A stretch of 64,000 nt of DNA, from NCBI GenBank assembly GCA_964491265.1, contig CAZBFP010000013.1, forward strand, positions 1 through 64,000, in the 5' to 3' direction. The notes under the pieces are model-generated. The model was not told the origin of the DNA. It saw only the letters and a list, made by a program, of their open reading frames with translations, and made no database searches. The stretch comes from JBBAGC01 sp964491265 (GTDB lineage: Bacteria > Spirochaetota > UBA4802 > UBA5550). Shown here piece by piece: positions 51,935 through 60,991 of this stretch; position 1 is the stretch's first letter, and each line of letters starts with the position of its first letter. A program made the position numbers and the translations under genes.

Positions 51935-52042
51935 GGGTCAGAGCATTTTTTTAGTTTTTTTGTAAAATTAGTGAAATAAGTCAATTAGTGGGGAGGTGAT
52001 GAAGTAGGGTCAGAGCCCATTATCTGATATGAGGGTCAGAGC
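51935..52042 (+). repeat. Cluster of three GGGTCAGAGC motifs
   Basis: Copies at 51935-51944, 52007-52016 and 52033-52042, all on the plus strand between the transposase and jetD. Identical motifs at 37262, 37289, 52664 and 59564 and an inverted one at 51271 form a dispersed family. Confidence 0.7.
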
Positions 52043-52059
52043 CCGATAAAAATAAAGCC

Positions 52060-53265
52060 TTATTTATCGCTTAAGCATATCCCTTCTTTCGAAAACCATT
52101 TTTCAAGATAATCAAACCCCACAAGCTCCTGTTCAAGCCTTAAGTTTTCTCCAAAGGTATTATTTTTCAGTTTCTCAAAAAGATCTTTTTCTTTTTCGCT
52201 CAGACATGAGAGTTCGCCGGTAAACCTTTTAGAATCAGGTTCTCTAACACAGCTTTGTATGTGTGTATTGAGTGTCTCCTCATCCATAAGCATTGATCTG
52301 CACCCGGGAAATATACTTCTTACCATGGATAGAATGCTGAAACCGTGCGTGTCAATGTCTCCCCAGTAGAAAACCTGGCAGTTTTTTATCCAGGGGATTT
52401 TTTTGAGTGATTGAATTCCGTAACCGAGTCCGAATATTACAATTCCCTTTTTAACCATGGGGAATGTAAGACCATTGATTTTATTCTCTGTAATGAATAT
52501 TTTATCTGCCTTCATATCAAGTGAAGAGAATTGTGAAAGGGGAATAGTCATGTCTGATATACTATTTATAAAAAGATCTTTGTCCAAAATCCTGAAGCGT
52601 ATTAAGGGTTCGTCAAATAGAAGTCCAAAACGTTTTTCAAAGCCGTGATTTGAAAGAGGGAGGGGGTCAGAGCCCCATCCCCCCGGATCAAGGGAAATGA
52701 GAATATCTGCAATAATCCTTTTATTCGCCTCAATAAATTTTGTGTCAATACCTGGAATTACAATCTGCCGTATATAAAGCCCCGATTTCCGGTTATTTAT
52801 AAAATATAAACAAACCTGTATCAGCTTATCCCATATAGAAAGATTGTCGATTACCTGCATAGGTTTATCCTGCATGAATCTGCAGAGACCGGGAATTTTT
52901 TCTTTTGAGTGTGCATAAGCTTTTTTGAAATCATCGAACTCTTTCTTTTTCCCGCATAGCTTTAAGAAGTCGTTATCTGTTTCAATGAAGATCCTGCAGG
53001 GTATGTTCTGCCTCCCCAGCTGCCTGTGTGATACTGTCCTGTATTCAATAGAATATCCTGAACCGGTTTTATCCTTTGATGAATCAGCCAGAGCAGCAAT
53101 ACTCCCCCTTGTCTCAATGAAGTTGTCTGAAATTGTGCTTCCCCCTGATTTGCCAAAAGGGATGTTCACTGGGAATATATTATCATTGCCGCACCAGGCG
53201 GAAATAAAACTGCCGCTCTCCCAGAGCTTGAGCGCCCTTTTTTTTATTTCCACCGGTGTGATCAT
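52060..53265 (-). CDS. jetD: Wadjet JetD (TOPRIM-like nuclease subunit)
   Basis: A 401-residue protein matching JetD of the Wadjet system. The N-terminal part has KKRALKLWESGSFISAWCG, IEYRTVSHRQLGRQNIPCRI and FLKLCGKKKEFDDFKKAYA. The C-terminal DUF2220-like, TOPRIM-type part has IVIFGLGYGIQSLKKIPW and VFYWGDIDTHGFSILSMVRS with a D-x-D pair. JetD cuts DNA that the JetABC motor has extruded. It overlaps jetC by 4 bases. A GGGTCAGAGC motif lies inside the gene at 52664. Confidence 0.88.
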   Translation of the reverse strand: MITPVEIKKRALKLWESGSFISAWCGNDNIFPVNIPFGKSGGSTISDNFIETRGSIAALADSSKDKTGSGYSIEYRTVSHRQLGRQNIPCRIFIETDNDFLKLCGKKKEFDDFKKAYAHSKEKIPGLCRFMQDKPMQVIDNLSIWDKLIQVCLYFINNRKSGLYIRQIVIPGIDTKFIEANKRIIADILISLDPGGWGSDPLPLSNHGFEKRFGLLFDEPLIRFRILDKDLFINSISDMTIPLSQFSSLDMKADKIFITENKINGLTFPMVKKGIVIFGLGYGIQSLKKIPWIKNCQVFYWGDIDTHGFSILSMVRSIFPGCRSMLMDEETLNTHIQSCVREPDSKRFTGELSCLSEKEKDLFEKLKNNTFGENLRLEQELVGFDYLEKWFSKEGICLSDK

Positions 53266-56200
53266 TGCAGGGGAAGCTCCATTTCTCTTTTCTTTGCCTT
53301 GTATTGATCTATCGTCATATGCCCTACAAGAGAACGGTTATCCTCCTGGTAGACAAAATGCACGGTTTTAACATAATCTTCTATTACATGGATTTTCTGA
53401 AGCGGAGTTGCTATTAAAAGCTGAAGCTCCAGTTTTTTAAAGAGTTCAAGTCCGTATCGTGCCGATTCATCCGACCCCCGGCCGAAAGCCTCATCTATCA
53501 TTACAAACCTGAATGAACGCTTGAAAAGTCCGTCTTTTACAAGGCTGAACTGGTATGCAAGGGCTGCTGCAAGAATTGTATAGGCAAGCTTCTCCTTCTG
53601 CCCGCCCGATTTTCCTGATGAATCGGAATAGAATTCCTTTTCTGAGTCATCCTCATTCCATCGTTCGCTGGCGGAAAAAACAAACCAGTTTCTCACATCA
53701 GTTACCTTTTCTGTCCACCTGCGGTCCATCTCAGCAAGGCCTTCACGTCTCTGAAAACGGTCAATAAGTTCCTTTACCTGGCGGAATTTTACTTCAGTGT
53801 AAACATCTCCATTGTCACTGAGGGTATCCCCCATGCAGAGGCGCAGATCTTCCTGAAACTGCCTTATCTCCTGGTCCATTGTTCTGTCAGGAATAAGTGT
53901 AATATAACTCCCCCTGTTGTATTCAATTTCACGGAGAGATGAATTGATTGTTTCAATCTTCCCGGAAATCTCTATCCGTTCCTTTTCAAGTTTGTTCTGG
54001 AAAAGGGCAATATCCTGAATAGTTCCCTCGCGCAGCAGTGTTTTAAATTTTTCCTCATGACGGGGAAGATCCTGATTTACCAGATTTTCAAGAATTTTCC
54101 GGTATTCATCTGCAGCTTCAATCTTTGCGTCAAACTCACTTGTTTCCATGGGGTATCTGATTTTGTAAGCCTGCATGAGGCTGCTTATCTTTTCATTACG
54201 TCTTCGGTTCTGGCTGGTCAGATTATCCATAAGTTTCTGAATCGATTCCCTGATCCTCTTCTGGCCTTCCTCAATATTGGCAAGAGTAATATTCTTCACA
54301 GAAAAAGTTTCTTCCTTTACCCTGTTAATAACAGGAAAGGTTTTGTCCCTTATTTCAGCAGCAATGGTGTTGAATATTTCCTCAGCCTTTTTTACTTTCT
54401 CTTTTGAATCATTCAGCTGATTTCCAAGTTCCCCCATTCTGCCAAGGAGCTCTTCATATTTTACCCGCTTTCCCCTGAGCTGTTTTTCCAGGTTGTCCAG
54501 CTGTTCTTTAAGAGTACGGAGTATGTCTGCTGATTCTTCAAGTATTCTGATTTCATTATTATGTTCATCGATCTGTTTAACGACACCCTTCCAGTCTATC
54601 TCCCTGTAGTCCCCTATGGATCCCATGTCACGGGCAGCGTCTCTCAGTTCTGCAAGTTTATTTAACTGAAGATCTATTTCCTTAACCTTTTGCAGGTATT
54701 CATCTCCGGCCTTTTGAATTATCAGGAGCTCTCCTTCCAGAATTCTGATTTTTTCTTCATTTTTCCAGCCCAGGATATATCTGCTTTTATCATCTATCCG
54801 GTGACGGTCATCCTTTTCATGGCGGATGGCGCCGGTTTTTATCTGCCCTGCCATTGTAATCGCTTTCGGCTGGTGCCTGAATTCATCAAGAGTTTCGCAG
54901 CAGGCATAGTCAAATCTGCCTGTAATTTCATTTTCAAGCCACTGGTAAAATTTTGAATCAGGTTTTATCCGGAGTTTGGAGATTACCATGTCCGGTTCCG
55001 CCTGCAGCGGTTTTGATTCACGGTTCTCTTTTATCCTGTAATATACAATTCGTCCCCGAAGATTGGTCCGGTCAACATAATCACTAACCTCTTCATAGAA
55101 CTCATCCCTCACAAGGAGGCTTAATCCGAAGTTATGAAGAAGCCTCTCTATTGCCCCCTCCCATAAAGGTTGATCCTCCCGTACTTCTATAAGTTCCCCT
55201 GCAAAGGGAATTTCATCTTCACCAATACCGAGGGAGTCACACAGTTTTTTTCTCATGGTAAGATTATGTGATGGGATATTGGTCGGCCGGTTTCTCAGAG
55301 AATCGAGCTCCTCCTCAATCTGTCTGTATTCCCCGTCAAGCCTTCTCATTTCAACGCTGGCATCTGTCTTTTCAGAATTTTTATTTTTCTGGTCTTCTTC
55401 GTATAAAATTATTTTCTTTTTAATGAGGGGTATATTCCCGTAAAAGTCATCCTCGCTACCCGGCAGGGATATGCCGATTTTCTCCGCAAGGCCTGAGTAA
55501 AAATTGTTTCTATCTTTTCTTCGTGTTTTTTCTTCAGCCAGTTCGTTAATCTCCCTTTCCAGTTCAGCAAGGCGCCTTCCACCATTGTCTTCTATGTCGC
55601 GCCGTATCTTCTCTCTCGCTCCTTCCAGGGATTCGGCATCCTTTGTATTGGCAGCTATCTTTTTTTCAGTTCTCCTTTTTTCATCTTCAAGCCTTTCTAT
55701 CCTTGAATATAGGAGATCCTTTTCTATTTCCGCGATATAACTGTAAATGCTCTCCCTGGCCAGACGAAGCTCTTCAGTTTCATTTTCGGTATCATCATAT
55801 CTGTCACACTCCTCTACAATGGGAGTGAGTTCCTCAATCTGCCTGCGGGCTTTTATTACAGCCTCATGGGCCCGGTTAAGATTGTCAAAGTTGCGGCAGA
55901 GAGTGTCTATGTCATCCTCTGCGTCGGTTGCTTCCAGCATATGGTTTCTGACAAATTCGGTGAGGTTACCTATCGATTTCATGGACACGGTCTGGTAAAG
56001 AAGTTCTATTGCCTGATTGCTCTGTATCGCCATCCTGCGCCTGAACTCAGCACTGTAATGACTGTATGCGTCATAAACCTCATTGAGGGGATCTGCTTTC
56101 AGTTTTTTCTTAAGGGTTAAAACATCAGTTCCGGGGAGATAAATATCTTTTTCTATAGTGAGGGGTGATGATGATATTACAAAAAATCGTTCCGGCTGGC

Positions 56201-56630
56201 TTTTCCCCTCTTTGAGCCACATTACCTGCACCAGAGTTACTGTCTCGTTAAAATTACTGTCACGAAAACGCCCGAGCAGAACTGTAAATGCATTATCCCG
56301 CTCTCTCAGGGATACAGCCTTTGCCTGGAGCGCTTCCGCATCTTTCTCCCTTTTGTAATGACCCAGGATATAATCGGGAAGGGAGCGTTCCTTACCCTCA
56401 GCGCCTGCTGCTTTGTTGTAGGTTATTTTCCCTGCAGGCACAAGAAGAGTGGTGATGGCGTCAATAAGTGTCGATTTACCTGAGCCTATATCCCCTGTAA
56501 GGAGTGAGTTGTAACCATCTGTTTTTATAGTCCAGATTTTTTTATCGAATGTGCCCCAGTTCAGCAGTTCAAATTTTTCCAGCCTGAAACCGGGCATTTT
56601 AGCTGTTTCTTTTTCAGTCCAGTTGTTCAT
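53262..56630 (-). CDS. jetC: Wadjet JetC (SMC-like ATPase)
   Basis: A 1122-residue SMC/MukB-like ATPase. The Walker A loop is LLTGDIGSGKSTLIDAITTL near residue 40, long coiled coils with a hinge-like middle follow, then the signature SSGKSGGQKEKLAYTILAAA and Walker B RFVMIDEAFGRGSDESARYG near the end. With JetA and JetB it forms a loop-extruding complex that finds small circular DNA. ATG 56630 overlaps jetB by 17 bases; the next in-frame ATG is 56597. Size fits JetC. Confidence 0.9.
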   Translation of the reverse strand: MNNWTEKETAKMPGFRLEKFELLNWGTFDKKIWTIKTDGYNSLLTGDIGSGKSTLIDAITTLLVPAGKITYNKAAGAEGKERSLPDYILGHYKREKDAEALQAKAVSLRERDNAFTVLLGRFRDSNFNETVTLVQVMWLKEGKSQPERFFVISSSPLTIEKDIYLPGTDVLTLKKKLKADPLNEVYDAYSHYSAEFRRRMAIQSNQAIELLYQTVSMKSIGNLTEFVRNHMLEATDAEDDIDTLCRNFDNLNRAHEAVIKARRQIEELTPIVEECDRYDDTENETEELRLARESIYSYIAEIEKDLLYSRIERLEDEKRRTEKKIAANTKDAESLEGAREKIRRDIEDNGGRRLAELEREINELAEEKTRRKDRNNFYSGLAEKIGISLPGSEDDFYGNIPLIKKKIILYEEDQKNKNSEKTDASVEMRRLDGEYRQIEEELDSLRNRPTNIPSHNLTMRKKLCDSLGIGEDEIPFAGELIEVREDQPLWEGAIERLLHNFGLSLLVRDEFYEEVSDYVDRTNLRGRIVYYRIKENRESKPLQAEPDMVISKLRIKPDSKFYQWLENEITGRFDYACCETLDEFRHQPKAITMAGQIKTGAIRHEKDDRHRIDDKSRYILGWKNEEKIRILEGELLIIQKAGDEYLQKVKEIDLQLNKLAELRDAARDMGSIGDYREIDWKGVVKQIDEHNNEIRILEESADILRTLKEQLDNLEKQLRGKRVKYEELLGRMGELGNQLNDSKEKVKKAEEIFNTIAAEIRDKTFPVINRVKEETFSVKNITLANIEEGQKRIRESIQKLMDNLTSQNRRRNEKISSLMQAYKIRYPMETSEFDAKIEAADEYRKILENLVNQDLPRHEEKFKTLLREGTIQDIALFQNKLEKERIEISGKIETINSSLREIEYNRGSYITLIPDRTMDQEIRQFQEDLRLCMGDTLSDNGDVYTEVKFRQVKELIDRFQRREGLAEMDRRWTEKVTDVRNWFVFSASERWNEDDSEKEFYSDSSGKSGGQKEKLAYTILAAALAYQFSLVKDGLFKRSFRFVMIDEAFGRGSDESARYGLELFKKLELQLLIATPLQKIHVIEDYVKTVHFVYQEDNRSLVGHMTIDQYKAKKREMELPLQ

Positions 56631-57201
56631 TGCTGTATTCCATGTAGGTTTTGAGTTTTTCCTCAAGAGATGATATCCAGTCAGCATCTACAAAGGCCCT
56701 GAGAATCCTTTTAACTTCATATGTTTCATTCTGCGAGTCCATTGCCCTTACAAAACCGATCTCAGCAGTTTTTTTAAGGGCGGATTCAATCCTGTCCGCC
56801 ATCTTTGCCTCATTCCCTGTATCGGGCATATAAAGCCTGGTCATATCTATTATCTGATCTTTTGTGAGTATAACCCGTGATGTTTCTCCGCCGGCATCAG
56901 CCTCTATAAGCTTCTTCCTGAGCAGAATGCAGAGGAGGCTTACTGTGTAGCTCAGTTGTCTTCTCGGTACAAGCCTGGGTATTTCATTTTCTCCATCTGC
57001 AGCGTCCTTTTGCCTGAAGTAGGCATAACCTTCAGTCTCGTCAACAACACATTCCAGTCCAAGCACTGCGGCCTGTTCTGCCACCCTGGCCCGGAGTGAC
57101 GGGAGTGACTGCCAGAGAAGCGGGTCTTTGTCGCGGTATATGATTCCCTTTAAAAGATTTATCATAAGCGCTGAAAGCATATTGTTTTTCTGTTCTTCCA
57201 T
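56614..57201 (-). CDS. jetB: Wadjet JetB (kite-like subunit, DUF4194)
   Basis: A 195-residue protein with the DUF4194 pattern: MINLLKGIIYRDKDPLLWQS, LRARVAEQAAVLGLECVVDE, GYAYFRQKD, PRRQLSYTVSLLCILLRKKL and VILTKDQIIDMTRLYMPD. It corresponds to the MukE-like kite subunit of the SMC complex. It starts 9 bases after jetA with an AAGGGAA site. Length is normal. Confidence 0.9.
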   Translation of the reverse strand: MEEQKNNMLSALMINLLKGIIYRDKDPLLWQSLPSLRARVAEQAAVLGLECVVDETEGYAYFRQKDAADGENEIPRLVPRRQLSYTVSLLCILLRKKLIEADAGGETSRVILTKDQIIDMTRLYMPDTGNEAKMADRIESALKKTAEIGFVRAMDSQNETYEVKRILRAFVDADWISSLEEKLKTYMEYSNEQLD

Positions 57202-57210
57202 CGTATTCCC

Positions 57211-58647
57211 TTATTTTGTGAATATCACTTTAGGGAGTGATATTATTTTCAGCACATCCCTGTCCAGGTATTTAATTTTTTCTGCGGCACTATCATCAAT
57301 AATAAAGTTGTCCTCTCTGCTTGCAATTGCCATATATGCAATTATTTCTGAGAGCCCTTTTTTAAAGGGCTCTATCTCTCCAATCTCTTTTAATGAAACC
57401 TGGGATTTATCAGCAAGTATTATCCTTATGTTTTCCCTGAGGCGGGCCTCGTCAACATAGTGCTGGGAATAGAGTGCTTCAGGGGCATTATCTGCTACAC
57501 CTTCTGTAAGTTTTTCATTAAAAAGAGGGGGTTTCCCCGGCGGAGTGAAGAGTATTCTTTCCATGGGGAGAACAATTTCGGGCGCAAGGGAATCTATTGC
57601 AAAAAAGTCATTCCCCTTTGGAGGATTGTTTCTGATCTCAAGCGCTTTCTCTTCAACTGATTTTATAAGGTCCATTATTCTTTTGTTGTCAAGCCACAGC
57701 TTTTCGTCAAGGAATGTGCGCAGCTGCTCATTCAGGTTTCCTAATGTTTTCTTGGCCCTGTCGCCAGCGTCAAGGAGATTGTATTTCATTGACTGAATCG
57801 TTTGTGACCCGCCGGTCTCCTTTACGCAGTCGAGCTTGAGTATCTTCCCGGCGTTCTGATCCAGTTCATCCTGACGGTTCCGTGACATTAAAAATACCCA
57901 GAAGGCCGCAAAGCTCTTCCCCTGTTCAGATTGTTCAATCGTGTCCTGATCGTTAAAAATTTCATCAAGTATTTCAGATTTCCCCAGTGTGCTGGTGGCA
58001 ATTTTTTCCCTTGTCCGGCGGTCAAGCACCCGGAAGTTTTCTTCAACTTCACGGAAGTCGGACATTAGATTGCGGATCTCCTCTTCAATACGCCAGAGGT
58101 TTTCCCTTATCTGCCTTGAGTCAAATGAAGTGATTTTCCCGCTTCTGATATCTTCAATTTCGCAGTCAAGTTCTTCCTTTCTTCTTTCAAGCTCGGCGAT
58201 TCTTTTTTCAGGGTCACGCTCTGTAGAATTAACAAGCTCTCTCAGCATGCTGAATATAAGAAGGAGTCTTGATTCTGTGCCTACAAATTCCTTTTTTTCA
58301 AAGCTGCGGATCCATTCAATGGCTTTTTCTGCAGCAGGGGTAATGTCATATTCGGCTTCATCTCCTGTTCCGGGGTAGTATTTTCTTACCCAGCCGCGGG
58401 AGCTTTCAGACCAGTCATCCAGATATTCAGATGACTTTCTCGGGAATAAATCTTCTCCATAGATGGAACGGATATGGATGAGAAAATCATCCAGTTTCTC
58501 TTCAATAAGAGATTCCTTTATTGAGCGCATACTCCCCTGGATAAAGGTTCTTTCAAGAAAGCTGATTACAAGCGGCGCCGAATCAGCTGAAAGGAGCCGC
58601 CAGGCAGGATGATTTTTTCTCAGAGTTTCAAGGTATTCATAATTCAT
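57211..58647 (-). CDS. jetA: Wadjet JetA (kleisin-like subunit, DUF3375)
   Basis: A 478-residue protein with DUF3375 features: NYEYLETLRKNHPAWRLLSA, SLIEEKLDDFLIHIRSIYGE, YLDDWSESSRGWVRKYYPG, ITPAAEKAIEWIRSFEKKEF, a coiled region about 155-230, and a C-terminal winged-helix-like part. It is the MukF-like kleisin that links the JetC heads. First gene of the jetABCD operon. Confidence 0.9.
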   Translation of the reverse strand: MNYEYLETLRKNHPAWRLLSADSAPLVISFLERTFIQGSMRSIKESLIEEKLDDFLIHIRSIYGEDLFPRKSSEYLDDWSESSRGWVRKYYPGTGDEAEYDITPAAEKAIEWIRSFEKKEFVGTESRLLLIFSMLRELVNSTERDPEKRIAELERRKEELDCEIEDIRSGKITSFDSRQIRENLWRIEEEIRNLMSDFREVEENFRVLDRRTREKIATSTLGKSEILDEIFNDQDTIEQSEQGKSFAAFWVFLMSRNRQDELDQNAGKILKLDCVKETGGSQTIQSMKYNLLDAGDRAKKTLGNLNEQLRTFLDEKLWLDNKRIMDLIKSVEEKALEIRNNPPKGNDFFAIDSLAPEIVLPMERILFTPPGKPPLFNEKLTEGVADNAPEALYSQHYVDEARLRENIRIILADKSQVSLKEIGEIEPFKKGLSEIIAYMAIASREDNFIIDDSAAEKIKYLDRDVLKIISLPKVIFTK

Positions 58648-58907
58648 AGGTGATATTTTACAGGCTTATAGTAGTTGGCAAGATTTTTTTATGATTGATA
58701 TGGAGAAAATCGGAATCCCATATTCTTTATTACCTGTATCTGCTATAATTTTACAGGTTACAATCTGACAAACCGGGCTTAACTTAAAATCATAAGAATC
58801 AATACGCTGAAAGGGGGTTGAGCTTGACTGGCCTCCATCCAATTCTTGTTGACAAGCACCGGTAATATTATTAAATTATTTTTTCATGGAGTATAGCTGG
58901 AAGAAAA
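58648..58907. other. Spacer between jetA and hicB
   Basis: 260 bases between divergent genes. It must hold the jetA and hicB promoters. No motif is strong enough to call. Confidence 0.4.
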
Positions 58908-59144
58908 ATGGAGAATTACAAGATGCAGTATTTTTATAAAATAATAATAGAACCACAGGAAGAGGGCGGTTATACTGCTTTTGTCCCTAAACTGCCCGGA
59001 TGTGTATCTGAAGGAGAAACCTACGATGAAACTCTTGCTAACATTAAAGAGGCTGTTGAGTTATACCTTGAAACACGGAAAGAATTGCATAACACAATAA
59101 TAATTGATGATATTCATATTACGGAAGTCTGTGTATCTATATGA
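58908..59144 (+). CDS. hicB: HicB-family antitoxin
   Basis: A 78-residue HicB-fold protein: FYKIIIEPQEEGGYTAFVPK, LPGCVSEGETYDETLANIKE, AVELYLETRKE. It lacks the C-terminal DNA-binding helix of longer HicB proteins. It normally masks the HicA toxin. Gene order here is hicB then hicA, with a 4-base overlap. ATG 58908 follows GGAAG. Confidence 0.9.
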   Translation: MENYKMQYFYKIIIEPQEEGGYTAFVPKLPGCVSEGETYDETLANIKEAVELYLETRKELHNTIIIDDIHITEVCVSI

Positions 59145-59362
59145 GCCCTCATCTCCCTTCGCTTAAGCCTAAAGAGGTTGTCCGGATACTGTTAAATATC
59201 GGTTTTGTCTTTCACCGTCAAAAAGGGAGCCATGGGATCTATATAAAGGATAGTCTTATGGTTGTTGTGCCTCAACACAACCGGGACATGAAGAAAGGAA
59301 CCCTTAACAATATAATCAAAGGAACAAATCTTACAGTAGAGGAGTTCCTTTCCTTCCGATAG
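59141..59362 (+). CDS. hicA: HicA-family mRNA interferase toxin
   Basis: A 73-residue dsRBD-like protein: LKPKEVVRILLNIGFVFHRQ, the catalytic His in KGSHGIYIKD, VVVPQHNRDMKKGTLNNIIK. It degrades mRNA when free of HicB. The start overlaps the hicB stop by 4 bases. All expected residues are intact. Confidence 0.93.
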   Translation: MSPHLPSLKPKEVVRILLNIGFVFHRQKGSHGIYIKDSLMVVVPQHNRDMKKGTLNNIIKGTNLTVEEFLSFR

Positions 59363-59665
59363 ATCTTATTGTAAATTAAACAATTATCCCTAAGTGTGTA
59401 ATTTAGCCTTAATTTCTCACCATAAGGCCTGACCAGAAGGATAAAGTCATGAGCGAGGTTGAGTGGATTGAGGGAATTTAAGCTTTGTATTAACGACATA
59501 AGGGCGGCTATTGATAAAATAAGCGAATATGTTGAGGGGAAGAGCCTTTTAATCCAGAAGTGAGGGTCAGAGCATTTTATTTTTTTATTAGTATTTTTGG
59601 GGGAAAAAGTTGATAAAATGTCTACAATTATTACATTTTAAACCTACAGTAGGGGAGTCCTTAAT
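59363..59665. other. Spacer with a DUF86-like relic and a GGGTCAGAGC motif
   Basis: 303 bases. A frame at 59483-59563 reads LCINDIRAAIDKISEYVEGK, like the start of a HEPN/DUF86 protein, with no rest of the gene. GGGTCAGAGC lies at 59564-59573 directly after its stop. Confidence 0.5.
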
Positions 59666-59829
59666 ATGGAAAGTACAACTATTTCAGCAAGAATAAATAC
59701 AAAAACGCTTAAAGAGCTGGAAAAGCTGTCAAAGGCAACAAAGCGGTCAAAGAAGCCAATAATGGTAATTTTGCAGGTGATGAAGAAATTTCCCAATATC
59801 ATAAAAAATGGAAATTAAATGGAAGTTAA
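59666..59829 (+). pseudogene. Ribbon-helix-helix antitoxin with internal deletion
   Basis: It begins with a normal RHH antitoxin (MESTTISARINTKTLKELEK, LSKATKRSKK). The frame then turns into an unusual tail and stops at 59818. In a second frame the C-terminal toxin-binding end appears (NNGNFAGDEEISQYHKKWKL), ending at 59829 and overlapping the toxin start as expected. The middle part is missing, so a deletion removed about 30 codons and shifted the frame. The protein that remains may still bind DNA but not the toxin. Confidence 0.7.
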
Positions 59830-60103
59830 GTGGTTAAGGCTTGCTTTAAAAGATCCTGATGAAATATACGAATACATTGCCGAAGACAACATTACCGCTG
59901 CATCAGAAACAGTAAACATTATCTGGAAGGAATCGGAAATTTTAAAGCAGCATCCGGAAAGCGGAAGAGAGGGACGTGTTCCAGGTACCAGAGAATTATA
60001 TATAAAAAACACTTATTACATTATTCCTTATCGGGTTAAAAATAATAATGTTGAAGTATTAAGAGTAATGCACACTTCAAGAAACTGGCCCTCATCTTTT
60101 TGA
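59819..60103 (+). CDS. RelE/ParE-family toxin
   Basis: A 94-residue toxin: VKWLRLALKDPDEIYEYIAE, IIWKESEILKQHPESGREGR, VPGTRELYIKNTYYIIPYRV, EVLRVMHTSRNWP. The ParE-type Arg and the C-terminal H-x-x-R-x-W pattern are present. It looks intact although its antitoxin gene is damaged. The ATG directly follows the antitoxin frame's stop. Confidence 0.88.
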   Translation: MEVKWLRLALKDPDEIYEYIAEDNITAASETVNIIWKESEILKQHPESGREGRVPGTRELYIKNTYYIIPYRVKNNNVEVLRVMHTSRNWPSSF

Positions 60104-60134
60104 AGAATAGTATTGTAGTCCGGATAATCAAAAA

Positions 60135-60160
60135 CCCCTCCCTGTAATAAGGGAGAGGCT
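60135..60160 (-). terminator. Intrinsic terminator of the nitroreductase gene
   Basis: On the minus strand, CCTCTCCCT and AGGGAGGGG form a stem around TTATTAC-type bases, followed by GTTTTTGATT. It lies 10 bases beyond the stop of the gene at 60170. Confidence 0.7.
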
Positions 60161-60169
60161 GCAGACTTG

Positions 60170-60991
60170 TTATTTCCAGATAATCTTCGCTTCCCTTTTT
60201 GGAGCCCTTGCGTATCTGAATTTCGGATACCCGATGAGCATGGTTCCATAAACATTATGGTTTTCAGGAAGCCCCAGCTTCTCCCTCATCGGTTTCCATG
60301 ATGAGGCGCACCATGCGAGAAATCCACCCCAGCAGCATCCAAGCCCGAGGGAAGGTGCGGCAATTTCAAGGTGGGACATGGCAATTGTACATGATTGTGA
60401 GGTGGCGGGGTGAAGCTTCAGGCCGTGTGAAATTATAACAGTGGGGCAGTTGTGTGTAATAACATCAATGTTGAATGCCCATGCTTTAATCATCATGTCA
60501 AAGTGCATCATCTTCGCTATATCAGGGGATGATGTCTCCATATCCTTCATCCAGGTAATCACCTCAGCAGCGAGTTCCTTAACCTTGGCCCTCCCCTGGA
60601 TAACCATCCACTCCGCAGTTCTGGAATTGTGGCCTGTTGGAGCATATGCGGCGATTGAAATAAGCTTTTCAACTTTCTCTTTTTCAACCGGGTCATCTTT
60701 GAATTTTCGTATAGATCTTCTTGCTTTAAGATAGTTCCCTATTACCTCCTCCCCGGGGTTCCAGTTTTTTGCAGTTTTTTCACAATCATCAGGACCCATT
60801 GTTTTAAGGCTGAAAGCGGCTTTGGGGCATATAGCAACGCAGTGTCCGCAGTTGATGCAGAGATTCTCAGCATGCGGGGATGGTTCAGGAATTCCGGTTT
60901 CTCTGTTAATTGCTATAATCTGCATGGGACAGTCGAGAGCACAGAGGCTGTCTTTGGCGCATTTTTCTTTGTCAATAGTAAATAGAGGCAT
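60170..60991 (-). CDS. Ferredoxin-fused nitroreductase
   Basis: A 273-residue protein. An N-terminal ferredoxin-type part has CAKDSLCALDCP and NLCINCGHCVAICPKAAF, the latter giving CxxCxxCxxxCP for a [4Fe-4S] cluster. The FMN-binding nitroreductase part follows: LKARRSIRKFKDDPVEKEKV, AAYAPTGHNSRTAEWMVI, APSLGLGCCWGGFLAWCASS and GTMLIGYPKFRY. It probably reduces nitro or quinone compounds with electrons from ferredoxin. ATG 60991 has a GGAG site; the upstream in-frame ATG at 61084 gives an unmatched leader. Confidence 0.9.
   Translation of the reverse strand: MPLFTIDKEKCAKDSLCALDCPMQIIAINRETGIPEPSPHAENLCINCGHCVAICPKAAFSLKTMGPDDCEKTAKNWNPGEEVIGNYLKARRSIRKFKDDPVEKEKVEKLISIAAYAPTGHNSRTAEWMVIQGRAKVKELAAEVITWMKDMETSSPDIAKMMHFDMMIKAWAFNIDVITHNCPTVIISHGLKLHPATSQSCTIAMSHLEIAAPSLGLGCCWGGFLAWCASSWKPMREKLGLPENHNVYGTMLIGYPKFRYARAPKREAKIIWK

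Noticed and set aside
54057..56358. Several plus-strand frames opposite jetC
   Set aside because: They are antisense shadows of a long coiled-coil gene, without ribosome-binding sites or domain content.
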